From the NCBI GenBank assembly GCA_025024175.1, contig QCXZ01000003.1, forward strand, positions 19,116,392 to 19,180,391: 64,000 bases of DNA. The letters are read 5' to 3'. Below, in pieces: positions 1 to 11,891 of this stretch. This DNA is from Rhyzopertha dominica. Taxonomy: Eukaryota > Arthropoda > Insecta > Coleoptera > Bostrichidae. The notes beneath the pieces were generated by a model. That model searched no databases. It saw nothing but the letters and a program-made list of their open reading frames with translations, and was not told where the DNA came from. A program made the position numbers and the translations under genes. Each line of letters begins with the position of its first letter. The first letter of the stretch is position 1.

Positions 1-245
1 TTAATTAATTAATATTGAATAGAACGTTTTTGCATTGAAATATAACATTATTGATGCCTGACAAGTGAAGTTACCTAATAAGCAAAAATTTGCATGGGAA
101 GAGAGTATTTACCTGAAATCGCAGATAGGGTTAGCAGAATTCTATACTGAACAGACGGTAAACCTTTTATTATTCACACTTTTTAGTCGGAATTCAGATT
201 AAAAAACCTGGATTCAAAGTTAACACCCAAGTTGGGCGATTTTTA
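1..245. other. Unannotated left edge
   Basis: No ORF, repeat or RNA was recognised in this short AT-rich edge. It ends at the TA dinucleotide (244-245) that flanks the next element. Confidence 0.5.
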
Positions 246-3200
246 ATTTGCAGGTTGGCAGGTCAGCTGGTTATAATGTAAAATTTATGATTAGAATGCA
301 CCCTGACCTGCAGGAATATTGGCCAAGCTGCAAAGATTTTACATTACAACTTGCTAACCTGCAGCTATAATTGTTCGGAATGGGGGTAGGGGGTGTTAAT
401 CTGTAATGTAGTGTTAAAGTTTATGATGTATGATTAGAATGCACCCTGACCTGCAGGAATTTTGGCTAAGCTGCAAAGATTTTACATTACAACTTGCTAA
501 CCTGCAGCTATAATTGTTCGGAATGGGGGTAGGGGGTGTTAATCTGTAATGTAGTGTTAAAGTTTATGATGTATGATTAGAATGCATCCTGACCTGCAGG
601 AATTTTGGCCAAGCTGCAAAGATTTTACATTACAACTTGCTAACCTGCAGCTATAATTGTTCGGAATGGAGGTAGGGGGTGTTAATCTGTAATGTAGTGT
701 AAAAGTTTATGATGTATGATTACAATAGAATGCACCCTGACCTGCAGGAATTTTGGCCAAGCTGCAAAGATTTTACATTACAACTTGCTAACCTGCAGCT
801 ATAATTGTTCGGAATGGGGGTAGGGGGTGTTAATCTGTAATGTAGTGTTAAAGTTTATGATGTATGATTAGAATGCATCCTGACCTGCAGGAATTTTGGC
901 CAAGCTGCAAAGATTTTACATTACAACTTGCTAACCTGCAGCTATAATTGTTCGGAATGGGGGTAGGGGGTGTTAATCTGTAATGTAGTGTTAAAGTTTA
1001 TGATGTATGATTAGAATGCATCCTGACCTGCAGGAATTTTGGCCAAGCTGCAAAGATTTTACATTACAACTTGCTAACCTGCAGCTATAATTGTTCGGAA
1101 TGGAGGTAGGGGGTGTTAATCTGTAATGTAGTGTAAAAGTTTATGATGTATGATTACAATAGAATGCACCCTGACCTGCAGGAATTTTGGCCAAGCTGCA
1201 AAGATTTTACATTACAACTTGCTAACCTGCAGCTATAATTGTTCGGAATGGGGGTAGGGGGTGTTAATCTGTAATGTAGTGTTAAAGTTTATGATGTATG
1301 ATTAGAATGCACCCTGACCTGCAGGAATTTTGGCTAAGCTGCAAAGATTTTACATTACAACTTGCTAACCTGCAGCTATAATTGTTCGGAATGGGGGGTA
1401 GGGGGTGTTAATCTGTAATGTAGTGTTAAAGTTTATGATGTATGATTAGAATGCATCCTGACCTGCAGGAATTTTGGCCAAGCTGCAAAGATNTTACATT
1501 ACAACTTGCTAACCTGCAGCTATAATTGTTCGGAATGGAGGTAGGGGGTGTTAATCTGTAATGTAGTGTAAAAGTTTATGATGTATGATTACAATAGAAT
1601 GCACCCTGACCTGCAGGAATTTTGGCCAAGCTGCAAAGATTTTACATTACAACTTGCTAACCTGCAGCTATAATTGTTCGGAATGGGGGTAGGGGGGTGT
1701 TAATCTGTAATGTAGTGTTAAAGTTTATGATGTATGATTAGAATGCACCCTGACCTGCAGGAATTTTGGCTAAGCTGCAAAGATTTTACATTACAACTTG
1801 CTAACCTGCAGCTATAATTGTTCGGAATGGGGGTAGGGGGTGTTAATCTGTAATGTAGTGTTAAAGTTTATGATGTATGATTAGAATGCATCCTGACCTG
1901 CAGGAATTTTGGCCAAGCTGCAAAGATTTTACATTACAACTTGCTAACCTGCAGCTATAATTGTTCGGAATGGAGGTAGGGGGTGTTAATCTGTAATGTA
2001 GTGTAAAAGTTTATGATGTATGATTACAATAGAATGCACCCTGACCTGCAGGAATTTTGGCCAAGCTGCAAAGATTTTACATTACAACTTGCTAACCTGC
2101 AGCTATAATTGTTCGGAATGGGGGTAGGGGGTGTTAATCTGTAATGTAGTGTTAAAGTTTATGATGTATGATTAGAATGCATCCTGACCTGCAGGAATTT
2201 TGGCCAAGCTGCAAAGATTTTACATTACAACTTGCTAACCTGCAGCTATAATTGTTCGGAATGGGGGTAGGGGGTGTTAATCTGTAATGTAGTGTTAAAG
2301 TTTATGATGTATGATTAGAATGCATCCTGACCTGCAGGAATTTTGGCCAAGCTGCAAAGATTTTACATTACAACTTGCTAACCTGCAGCTATAATTGTTC
2401 GGAATGGGGGTAGGGGGTGTTAATCTGTAATGTAGTGTAAAAGTTTATGATGTATGATTACAATAGAATGCACCCTGACCTGCAGGAATTTTGGCCAAGC
2501 TGCAAAGATTTTACATTACAACTTGCTAACCTGCAGCTATAATTGTTCGGAATGGGGGTAGGGGGTGTTAATCTGTAATGTAGTGTTAAAGTTTATGATG
2601 TATGATTAGAATGCACCCTGACCTGCAGGAATTTTGGCTAAGCTGCAAAGATTTTACATTACAACTTGCTAACCTGCAGCTATAATTGTTCGGAATGGGG
2701 GTAGGGGGTGTTAATCTGTAATGTAGTGTTAAAGTTTATGATGTATGATTAGAATGCATCCTGACCTGCAGGAATTTTGGCCAAGCTGCAAAGATTTTAC
2801 ATTACAACTTGCTAACCTGCAGCTATAATTGTTCGGAATGGGGGTAGGGGGTGTTAATCTGTAATGTAGTGTAAAAGTTTATGATGTATGATTACAATAG
2901 AATGCACCCTGACCTGCAGGAATTTTGGCCAAGCTGCAAAGATTTTACATTACAACTTGCTAACCTGCAGCTATAATTGTTCGGAATGGGGGTAGGGGGT
3001 GTTAATCTGTAATGTAGTGTTAAAGTTTATGATGTATGATTAGAATGCACCCTGACCTGCAGGAATTTTGGCTAAGCTGCAAAGATTTTACATTACAACT
3101 TGCTAACCTGCAGCTATAATTGTTCGGAATGGGGGTAGGGGGTGTTAATCTGTAATGTAGTGTTAAAGTTTATGATGTATGATTAGAATGCATCCTGACC

Positions 3201-3711
3201 TGCAGGAATTTTGGCCAAGCTGCAAAGATTTTACATTACAACTTGCTAACCTGCAGCTATAATTGTTCGGAATGGAGGTAGGGGGTGTTAATCTGTAATG
3301 TAGTGTAAAAGTTTATGATGTATGATTACAATAGAATGCACCCTGACCTGCAGGAATTTTGGCCAAGCTGCAAAGATTTTACATTACAACTTGCTAACCT
3401 GCAGCTATAATTGTTCGGAATGGGGGTAGGGGGTGTTAATCTGTAATGTAGTGTTAAAGTTTATGATGTATGATTAGAATGCATCCTGACCTGCAGGAAT
3501 TTTGGCCAAGCTGCAAAGATTTTACATTACAACTTGCTAACCTGCAGCTATAATTGTTCGGAATGGGGGTAGGGGGTGTTAATCTGTAATGTAGTGTTAA
3601 AGTTTATGATGTATGATTAGAATGCATCCTGACCTGCAGGAATTTTGGTCAACCTGCAAGGATTTTACATTATAACCTGCTAACCTGCAGCTGACCTGCC
3701 AACCTGCAAAT
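246..3711. mobile_element. TIR element containing an expanded satellite array
   Basis: The ends are inverted copies of each other. Positions 246-269, beginning ATTTGCAGGTTGGCAG, match the reverse complement of 3688-3711 over 24 bp. After an 11-bp indel on the right side the match continues (GTTATAATGTAAAAT). The dinucleotide TA flanks both ends (244-245 and 3712-3713), which would suit a TA target duplication. There is no transposase ORF, so this is a non-autonomous, MITE-like element. The internal tandem units share the motif ACATTACAACTTGCTAACC with the right subterminal region, so the array seems to have grown from the element's own subterminal DNA. The superfamily is not assignable. Confidence 0.7.
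294..3640 (+). repeat. 143/148-bp satellite array with trimeric higher-order structure
   Basis: About 23-24 head-to-tail units start at GAATGCAYCC (294, 437, 580, 728, 871, 1014, 1162, 1305 and so on). Most units are 143 bp. Every third unit carries an extra 5 bp (GATTACAATAG instead of GATTAG), giving a super-period of about 434 bp (143+143+148). Linked diagnostic variants recur in phase: CACCC or CATCC, GGCCAAG or GGCTAAG, GGGGG or GGAGG, GTTAAAG or GTAAAAG. Two trimer types alternate along the array. Each unit holds SbfI/PstI-like palindromes (CCTGCAGG, CTGCAG). No coding potential was seen. Confidence 0.93.
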
Positions 3712-3833
3712 TAGGTAGACCCGTCAGAATTCAAAATTATTTCTAAGGAGTTATGCATTGCTAGCGCCACTGTAAGATACAACACCATCTAAATAGTAAT
3801 TGACTAAAATTACCCGCACTGAAGATTGAAATT

Positions 3834-5085
3834 TGTACAGGGTGAGCAAATATTTTTAGGTAGTAATTTCAGAGAAAGCCCTCTTGCGGTCAACACACAA
3901 ACTATGTTCTGACACTTAAATTTGCTTTTTATAAAGGCACATAAGCTCTTGAAAATGACACCTCGTTGGTTGAAATCGGTCAAGCCAAACCTGAAATATT
4001 AGCGATTTTCCATATTAATATTCACCCGCCCCCCACTCTTTTATTTGACAAAAAAATGTTTTAAACAAAAATGGTAGATTTCAGTCCAAACAATCTTAAA
4101 ATGGTTAATACCGCACACATTGATTAGGCTAAAAATGATATAAACATTAACGTTGTAATTTGGAGGTGCCATAGCGCCTCCTAGTGGTCACTTTACCAAC
4201 TCGAAAATATTTTCCAGCAATTAAGTTTGTTTGGACTAAAATTTACCATTTTTGTTTAGAACATTTTATTCTTAAATGCCAAATATAGGAGTGGGGGCTG
4301 GTGAATATTAATATAGAAAACCGCTAATATTTTGGGTTTGGCTTGACCGGTTTCAACTAACGAGGTGTCATTTTCAAGAGCTTATGTGCCTTCATAAAAA
4401 GCAATTTTAAGTGTCTGAATATAGTTTGTATGTTGACCGCAAGAGGGCGTTTTCTGAAATTACTACCTAAATATCGATTTTTCTCGAATTTTTTAAATGA
4501 TGCGGTTTTTACCATTTTAGTTTTCTCGATTTTAGTCTATATTCAATTGTTCATTTAATAAAGTAATCAACCTTATAACTTCGCATTTGAAAATTTCGAG
4601 AAAAATTGATATTTAGGTAGTAACTTCAAAAAAACGCCCTCTTGCGGTCAACACACAAACTATGTTTTNACACTTAAAATTGCTTTTTATAAAGACATAT
4701 AAGCTCTTGAAAATGACACCTCGTTGGTTAAAATCGGTAAAGCCGAACCTGAAATATAAGCGATTTTCTATATTAATATTCAGCCGCCTCCCACTCCTTT
4801 ATTTGACATTTAACAAAAAAATGTTCTAAACAAAAATGGTAGATTTTAGTCCAAACAATCTTAAAATGTTTAATATCGCAGACATTTATTAGGCTAAAAA
4901 TGACACAAACATTAATTTTGTAATTTGGAGGTACCACAGCGCCCTCTAGCGGTCACTTTACAAACTCGAAAATATTTTCCAGCAATTTCTGTTGGTCACT
5001 TTAAGAAATTTTTTACCTCAAAGCTCTAGGGCTACTGGTTTATGAGATATGACCGGCCACCTCTCTTATTTGCTCACCCTGTACA
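3834..5085. mobile_element. Foldback/MITE-like element with A-A'-A arms
   Basis: The terminal inverted repeat TGTACAGGGTGAGCAAAT occurs at 3834-3851 and, reverse-complemented, at 5068-5085. Inside, the block with the landmarks CTCTTGCGGTCAACACAC and ATGACACCTCGTTGGTT (about 3850-4180) is repeated inverted at about 4200-4490 and again in direct orientation at about 4600-4990. The first two blocks could form a hairpin with roughly 300-bp arms. No ORF suggests a transposase. The target duplication is unclear (AAATT before, TTAAA after). Confidence 0.75.
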
Positions 5086-5621
5086 TTAAATTAGAAAAAT
5101 AAAAATTTTAAATCCAGTAAACGACAAATATGNGCATCTGTTATCCAAAAAAACAAACAAAAATACTCCTAGAGTTTGGTTTCTTTTTATTGTTTTACTA
5201 ATTTTTCGAAAATATAACCGGTTCAATTTGTTAGTAAAAATTATGCAATAAGTATTATTGTGCAGAATATGTTTTAAATGTAAATAGTAATAAAAACAAG
5301 TATTTTTAAGCATACTTTATAATAACTTTATAACCGAACACAACAAGAAAGCTACGGTCAGTTTGCCGACTTTTTGTGTCGTATGAAGCAAATCTGGAGT
5401 AATTTAATTAACATGTTTACTTATTTTGCAATACATGTTATTTTTAAAGAGAAACACTTAAGGAAGCTTTTTGTAATATTAAGGGGCAATACTGCTTACT
5501 GGAGCAAAAATTTACTCAAGTTACCCTTCTTAACTTCAGCTTTAATATTTTAAATATGTGGGTACCTAACTTTCGTTAATTGATTATAGAGGTCTGTTCT
5601 ATTCTTCGAAGTAATTTTTAG

Positions 5622-5712
5622 AGATGAAACAGATAGTTGTTTGGCCGGATACCGGATATCGGCGAGCTGCTAGGCTGGATTGCCGGATATTCGGCCGCCG
5701 GATAGCTACTAA
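5622..5712. other. CCGGATA-rich cluster, possible hAT-like element end
   Basis: A GC-rich island in AT-rich DNA holds four copies of CCGGATA within about 62 bp (5645-5705), some as palindromes such as CCGGATATC. It follows TAGAGATGAAACAG, which resembles hAT-type termini. No matching right end was found, so the assignment is tentative. Confidence 0.25.
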
Positions 5713-8700
5713 TACAATCGAATCAATTCGGGCGATTGATTGATTTATGGTGGCATCTGGCATGACTGTTTAGCGAAAAATAGCTTTCTGCTTGTGTTAT
5801 TTGCTATTTGCGCATAATTGAAACATATCGTTAGTGGAAAAAAGAAGAAGTCTATTTGCAAATATTTTGAAATTAATATAATTTTTTGCGTTTTATACTT
5901 TAGTTTTATGTTATATTTTTATGTGCTTAGTAAAAGTTGTGGACGATTTTGTAAGATTTTATAATGTTTTACACTTTCTGCTTTACCTTTTCGTTCAAAT
6001 AGTGAATTTATCATTAAGCTGGTCAATGTGTGTGATTTTAGTTTTCGCAAGATTCTTTGTTACTTTTACTTTTACGGCTTCAACTGAAAGCCATGACAAT
6101 TAAAAGCCATTTTCTTATTATTTACCTCACGAAGAAGTATGTGTTAAAATTCGTTTTAGGCAATAGTCGTAGTTTTAGAACAAAAGACAAAAGTAATTAT
6201 TGCAATAAAAACTAAGGCAAAGTTCTATTATTTACCAATTTACTATGCAATCTCTCACTATCTTTCTGTTTATGTTCTCTCTGGTTTGTAACAATGTTGT
6301 TATGAGTTTGCTATATCTGCAAATAGTATTCAGCTAATTTTTATAATAATATTACGTGATTGCTATTTTATTAGATTAGTTTCTTAGAAATATAACATTT
6401 TCATTCACTAGCTGGGTGCACCTTAACATAGAATATGTTGTTTTCCACTTCGGCTTGGTGAAATGGTTCAGTTGCTATTTTATGTTCCACACTATTTAAA
6501 TGACTTATTATCACAGCTGCCATATTTACATCTCACTATCATAGGACGTCTGATAGGTATTTGAATTAACCAGTGCTTCTATTGGGGATGAACTGGGTAT
6601 AACTTAACCATTCCTTCCGGAAAGACTATATATTTTGTTTTATCAGCCTTATTTGACATACCATACTAATAATAAATTGTATGGTATACAAGATTATTAC
6701 GTCAACATGATTGCCATTGAATTCGTAGTTCACAGTTCTCCTCATGATCACAGAATGATGCTATTTGGGTATCTGTACAAGATATAAGCGATAAATTATT
6801 CTACCATAATCGAAAACAATAGTCGCCATTTTTAAAAAAACAGGATTAAAAATAATTAAATTGAAAATGGTAACGAAAAGTACAACTTGTTTGTATGTGT
6901 TTCCTACAGTTGAGATTTATAGCAAAATTTCTAAATCTAATCCGCTATAATTGCAACACTGAACTAGATGTTATGACACGTGTAACCTATCTGTAAAAGA
7001 GAAAAAACAAGACTAAATTCAAATTTGGTAAAAATATGCTGATCAATTCGTTGGTGGAGCACGATTGGTCAAAAATCTGTGGTGGAGGTAATCCCTCTTA
7101 GTTAATCAAGGATAACTCTGTAGATTGTTCGTGATCTCCCGAATCTGGAGTTAAAGTATCTATCGAAACCCGACTGATAAATTATTTTTCATTTTCATCT
7201 ATTAGTAGAGGGAACTCTCAGCGGTTTTGATAAATTGTAACCAAGTCAGCTATCTAATTTAATTACAGTCGAGCAATTCTAACCAATCACTGAAATATTT
7301 AGTATACAGTTGGTTATCTAAAATAGACCGTTAACACATTCAGTACTTCACTTGAAAGAGTATAATTTTGATATTCTCGCATACAGCTTCCTTAAAATTT
7401 TACCGGTTATGTCATTATACTACAGTGTAGAAATATTCCAAAACATTAATTTGGTGACTCATTTCTGACGGAAAATTAAAAAAAATCTAGAAATATGACA
7501 TCCTGTTTTGCTTTGGAATAATAAGATAGCTTTGCAAACTAGAATTTGATCATAAAAACTTAATTTTGTGGGAAGACATTTTGTTTTTAATAAAAAGGTT
7601 GTTTCATTGCCTCGACCCGGTAAGCGCTGCAGCGGGGAATCCGATAACCAAGGTTAAGTCGGCACGTAGTTGTTCGCGCCACCTAGCTCCAGCTGTGTCT
7701 ACTATATGAAGTACTACGAAGATATGCGATCACGATACGTGCCGTTTCACATTTTAGTTTATTTAGGTTATTCTGTATACAAAATAATGTGCACGATTTC
7801 CATGAAATATCCGGTAGTCTTACCTTTTTATTGTAAGGTGAGCTGTACCATTTCCAGTTTTACATGGTATTTGTTTTAAAGCTTTATCCAACTTTTGAAT
7901 AATGTGACATTTCTTAGTTCTCAATATTTTGTTTGGGTATGTAGATACATAACAACTGTGGACATTTTTATAGGTATTTTTATTTTGAATCCAGTGGCGT
8001 ACTCAGAATTTTTAAGGAGTTACATTTTTGATAAAAAATATCTATAAAAATGTCATTACAGTTCATTTGTATCTACATACTCAAGCGAGATATTGAGAAA
8101 TGAAGAAATGTCACGTTATTCAAAAGTTGGCTATAGCCATACAACAAAAGACGATATAAAAGTTGCGATGGCACAACTCAACTCACAACAGAAAGTAAGT
8201 TCGAAACTGCAGTCTTTTAGCATTAGTAGTTACCGAGATACACTACCATTACAACGAAAATATGATGTCATGTACATATACCAAAAGCACCATTAACATT
8301 CACTACAAACTATTTATTTCTAAGAAGACAAATACAATAATGTATGTAGCTGAAAGCTGCAAAGTAGGCCATGAGCTAGACCAGCGACTTCGACTGTATA
8401 CCAAAAGAAGAAAGCTTTCGAACCATTAATAAATTACAAATCTGTAATGTATGCCTTGGGCACGCCGTTGATTTTTTATTAGTTATGTCCATCAATGTTG
8501 GCATAATATGTGCATATAAACAAAATTAAACTGCAAGGTAATACAGAACTGATGTGCTGACCTATTACCATTAGATGACAATTCCACAATAAAACAAAAT
8601 TAAACAAGTGTGAAAGCCTTTCCGGTGAAAGAGACTGCAGCACATTTTTTTTGTTTCATTTTAAGTATGTAAGATACATTTCTTATAGAAAGCAAAAAAA

Positions 8701-9540
8701 ATGCCTATATGGCGATGCGTTGAGCCGCTCTCAAGCTATGAGTGTGACAAACATACGGACAATAGCGCCTTTTCTTCATAAATGAAGTGGAAAATGCGTT
8801 ATAAAGCCTTATCGACGAAAGAAACTTTAGCGCATTTACCTTGTGTCGTCGAGATGTACCTATTTAATTTCATCATAAGTAAAAAAAAAGTAGGTGTTGA
8901 TCGTTATTAGGCCAAGACCTATGACAGACATCAGACACACCCAAATTGCTTATAATAGCGCCTTTTCTGTATAAATGAATGGAAAATACGCCAAAAATAC
9001 CCTACCTACCATCAAACACTTAATTTTATATTTGGTGCTGTTATTACGTTTAAGACGACTTCTTAGTTTTATCCTTGGAAAGGAAAAGAAGATGTTCATA
9101 ACACGTAATAAGACGAAATGTTAGCAACTGACACCAATCAGCTATGGAGTAGTATCATGTATCTAGCTAGCAAAAATAAGGAACATTCATCTGCCCAACT
9201 CGAGGCACGCCAACAATTGAATTCTGTTATTTCCTGTGAATGCTGAGAACTTCAAAGTTTACAATTTTAAGCTGAACAAAAAAACGATTTAATATTGCAG
9301 CCTATCGGGCAAAATCTTCTGTGGTTGACACGTTGGGTCGTAACACATTCGGTAAATGCTTCTTTATCAAAATTTTATCAGATAGGTATCTTACAATTAC
9401 CAGAGCCTCTGTCGACTTGGTATGACACTGTGATGACGCGTTTTGTATAATTAGTTTTATTAAATACCTTACTGTTCCAATATGCGAAAAATCTATAAAT
9501 TACCAGCGATAGTCACCAGAGCCTCAGTCGGCTTGTTGTG
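5713..9540. other. AT-rich intergenic or intronic DNA, no gene seen
   Basis: Only short ORFs (under 70 codons) with no recognisable domains are present. They look like chance ORFs in AT-rich sequence. A short segment around 9385-9420 is partly repeated around 9505-9540 (CCAGAGCCTC..GTCG). Confidence 0.5.
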
Positions 9541-9704
9541 ACACGTTTTGACGTGGACACGTCTTAGCCCGCACTTCAGGGGTCATTTCGTGAAAATCAC
9601 CATCAGCTAATCTAGTGGTGGCGTTAAGAACTACGACGTAGATTGATACGACCTATAAGTTTAGAAACCTGCATTACGTAAGCACATTTCCCGGTCATTT
9701 TGAG
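9541..9704 (+). repeat. Dispersed repeat R1, copy 1 left part
   Basis: This segment, with the landmark TCGTGAAAATCACCATCAGC, is similar to 44978-45100. It is the left part of an R1 copy interrupted by the P-like transposon. Its last 8 bp, ATTTTGAG (9697-9704), are the target duplication. The repeat resumes at 13274. Confidence 0.65.
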
Positions 9705-9736
9705 TAAAGTCCCTAGATAGATAAAGTACCGCAATT
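9705..9736 (+). repeat. Left terminal inverted repeat of the P-like element
   Basis: 32 bp beginning TAAAGTCCCTAGATAG, perfectly complementary to 13242-13273. It is preceded by the ATTTTGAG duplication. Confidence 0.93.
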
Positions 9737-10128
9737 ACCTCCATTTTGGCGCCAAAAAAACGCGGCAAATTTAAAATGAGCGAACTTTTTCACTCGATGT
9801 ACCGGCGCCACACATTCGGATATTTGTCAAATACATGAATATTTGTAATTGCTACATTTATTCGGGTATTTGCCTCCTTTGATTTGTGTTTATTTACCGA
9901 CTTCGAACGGAAAATTTTTATAGTTGTCGAATATACGGTTTTGTGCCAATATTTCTCTTTGAACACCCCATCCACATATTCGGATATTTGTCACAGATAT
10001 CCGAATGTGTGGTGCCGGCTTAATAACAACTAATATGCAACTTCTACAGTATCTGTTTATTTACAAATTAGTATCAAATACAAATTATTGTTTATGAGGA
10101 GTATTAAAATATTCACAAACAACTAAAC

Positions 10129-11891
10129 TTATTTTACATTTTTTACCAAGTCACGCATTGCTACGCTTCTAGAACTTCTGTCTACAGTGTTGACCTTGGG
10201 CAGTCGATTTTTATTCAACTCCTTCAAAGCAAAGAAAAATCTCGTTCGAAAAAAGACTCGAACAAGGGCCTTGAAATGATTATCATGGCACAAGGACAAA
10301 TCCAATAGGATATGGTTTGCCAGAAATGTTTCAGCAGCTTGCTCAAAATTACTCTTATTTTCTAGCAACTCCAATCGGATTTGGCGAAAATATTTTTCTG
10401 CGGTCAAAAAGTATGAAAACACTTTCAGTTGTGGATAAACCAATTTGTTTTCTTTAAATTCCTTGAAACAGGTTAGTAACGATGGGTCAATTCTTTCATT
10501 TGTTGAATAAGTCAGAGCAGAAAGACAGTCTTGGCAGCTTATTCTTAATGAGCATATTAAACTTCCCAGCAAATAATATAACGTTTGCTTTAGTGTATCA
10601 GATTCTTCATCAGTATCATCTATCGTGTCTATTTCTGACAAAACACTTGCATTGTGTTCTTCTACATTATCACTTTTTTTATTTTTACAGTACCTAATTA
10701 AATGGGTGCTTGTATCTGTATCATAATTTCCGTGTATGATCTGACACTCATATTGAGATAGAGTAATCAATCTCAGTGACACTTTAAACTCATGAGGTCC
10801 AGGTACTGGCGTTCGGCTTCGAATAACGGAAAACAAATTCTCAACTGCATCTTGTGTAAGGCGACCGCCCATTACATATTTGTACCCATATTTATTCAAA
10901 TATTCTTCTTGGATATCCAGTGCAGTTTTTGTAGCCAGTATTATTCCAGATTGAACAGGTTTCCACTCAGCCTTACCTCCAATCTTAATATTATAAATAA
11001 TACTCATGAAGTCATTCATAAAATTCACAGCGTTGTCATGTGTGTCCTCATTCATGTGTGACCAGGCAAGTTTAGTGTTCCTGGAGGTTATTATTTTGAA
11101 CCACTTAAACGCTGTTTTACAAAACCAAGCAGTGGTTGCATGGGTTTCATTGATTTTGCCTTTTGCAATGAAATACTCAATACCAGCACCTGTGTCGTGA
11201 TGTAAAAGAGCATATGCTGTACTGACATTCATTTTAGCAAAATGGTTAGGATGAAACATATGCTCCTTGAGGCGTGGGGCAATTTTTAAATCCATTTCTG
11301 AATCCAAATCGAACAATTGTTTTATGGCTTCAATGTCAATATAGTCACTAGGAAGATGATATTTTTGTTGAATTTCAAAATTAATCTGAAATTTTTATGC
11401 CCAATCAATGATATTGCAAGATTTTTGAAGACGTGAACTGGATCAGGCATTATGTATAATCTCTCTTGGTTGTTTAAAGGATGTGGACAAAAGTTGACTA
11501 TTTTCTCATGTCTGTTGGCTGTAATGTGAAGTAGTTTCCAGAAACCTCTATTTAAGGGACCCATGTCGGATATTATTGTTTTTATTGTCACACCTACATC
11601 ATCTGCTCGCTTAACATAATAAAAAAGTTTTCTCAGAACTTCATCCGCGCTATATGAGTTTGCCGTCAGTTCATAGCCAACTGTTTGTTTCCACCTGGTA
11701 CTCATTCCGGCAAGCATAAATACTAAAGCATGTGATGCCAATTCCTTAGAACTGTCCAAGTTCCCAGACAGAAGCATTGTTGGCCTTCCTACTACTGATT
11801 TTGTGGAGTTGTCAAACTGAAGAGATGGTTTTATAGCCATTTCATCTAACAATAATGCAGCATGCCTTTCATGCTCCTCAAATGTCGCCAC
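10129..11891 (-). CDS. P-like transposase exon 5 (catalytic core, frame break near 11385)
   Basis: Starts at GTGGCGACA after a TTTCAG acceptor and runs to the stop at 10129. The first 505 bp or so carry two of the catalytic acids and DPVHVFKNL. The reading frame then changes near 11380-11390 (TTCAGATTAATTTTG). The second part (starting about FDLDSEMDLKIAPRLKEH) carries the insertion domain and the third acid in TQDAVENLFSV. No convincing intron explains the change, so it is called a single indel. The C-terminal about 130 residues are acidic and less recognisable. Confidence 0.85.

Noticed and set aside
294..3640. CRISPR-like tandem array
   Set aside because: No spacers: units are contiguous satellite monomers in a eukaryotic genome.
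294..3640. Hammerhead or G-quadruplex within the satellite unit
   Set aside because: No CUGANGA/GAAA pair exists in the monomer, and only two adjacent G-runs occur per unit.
10482..11200. + strand ORFs inside the P-like element
   Set aside because: Antisense shadows of transposase exon 5.
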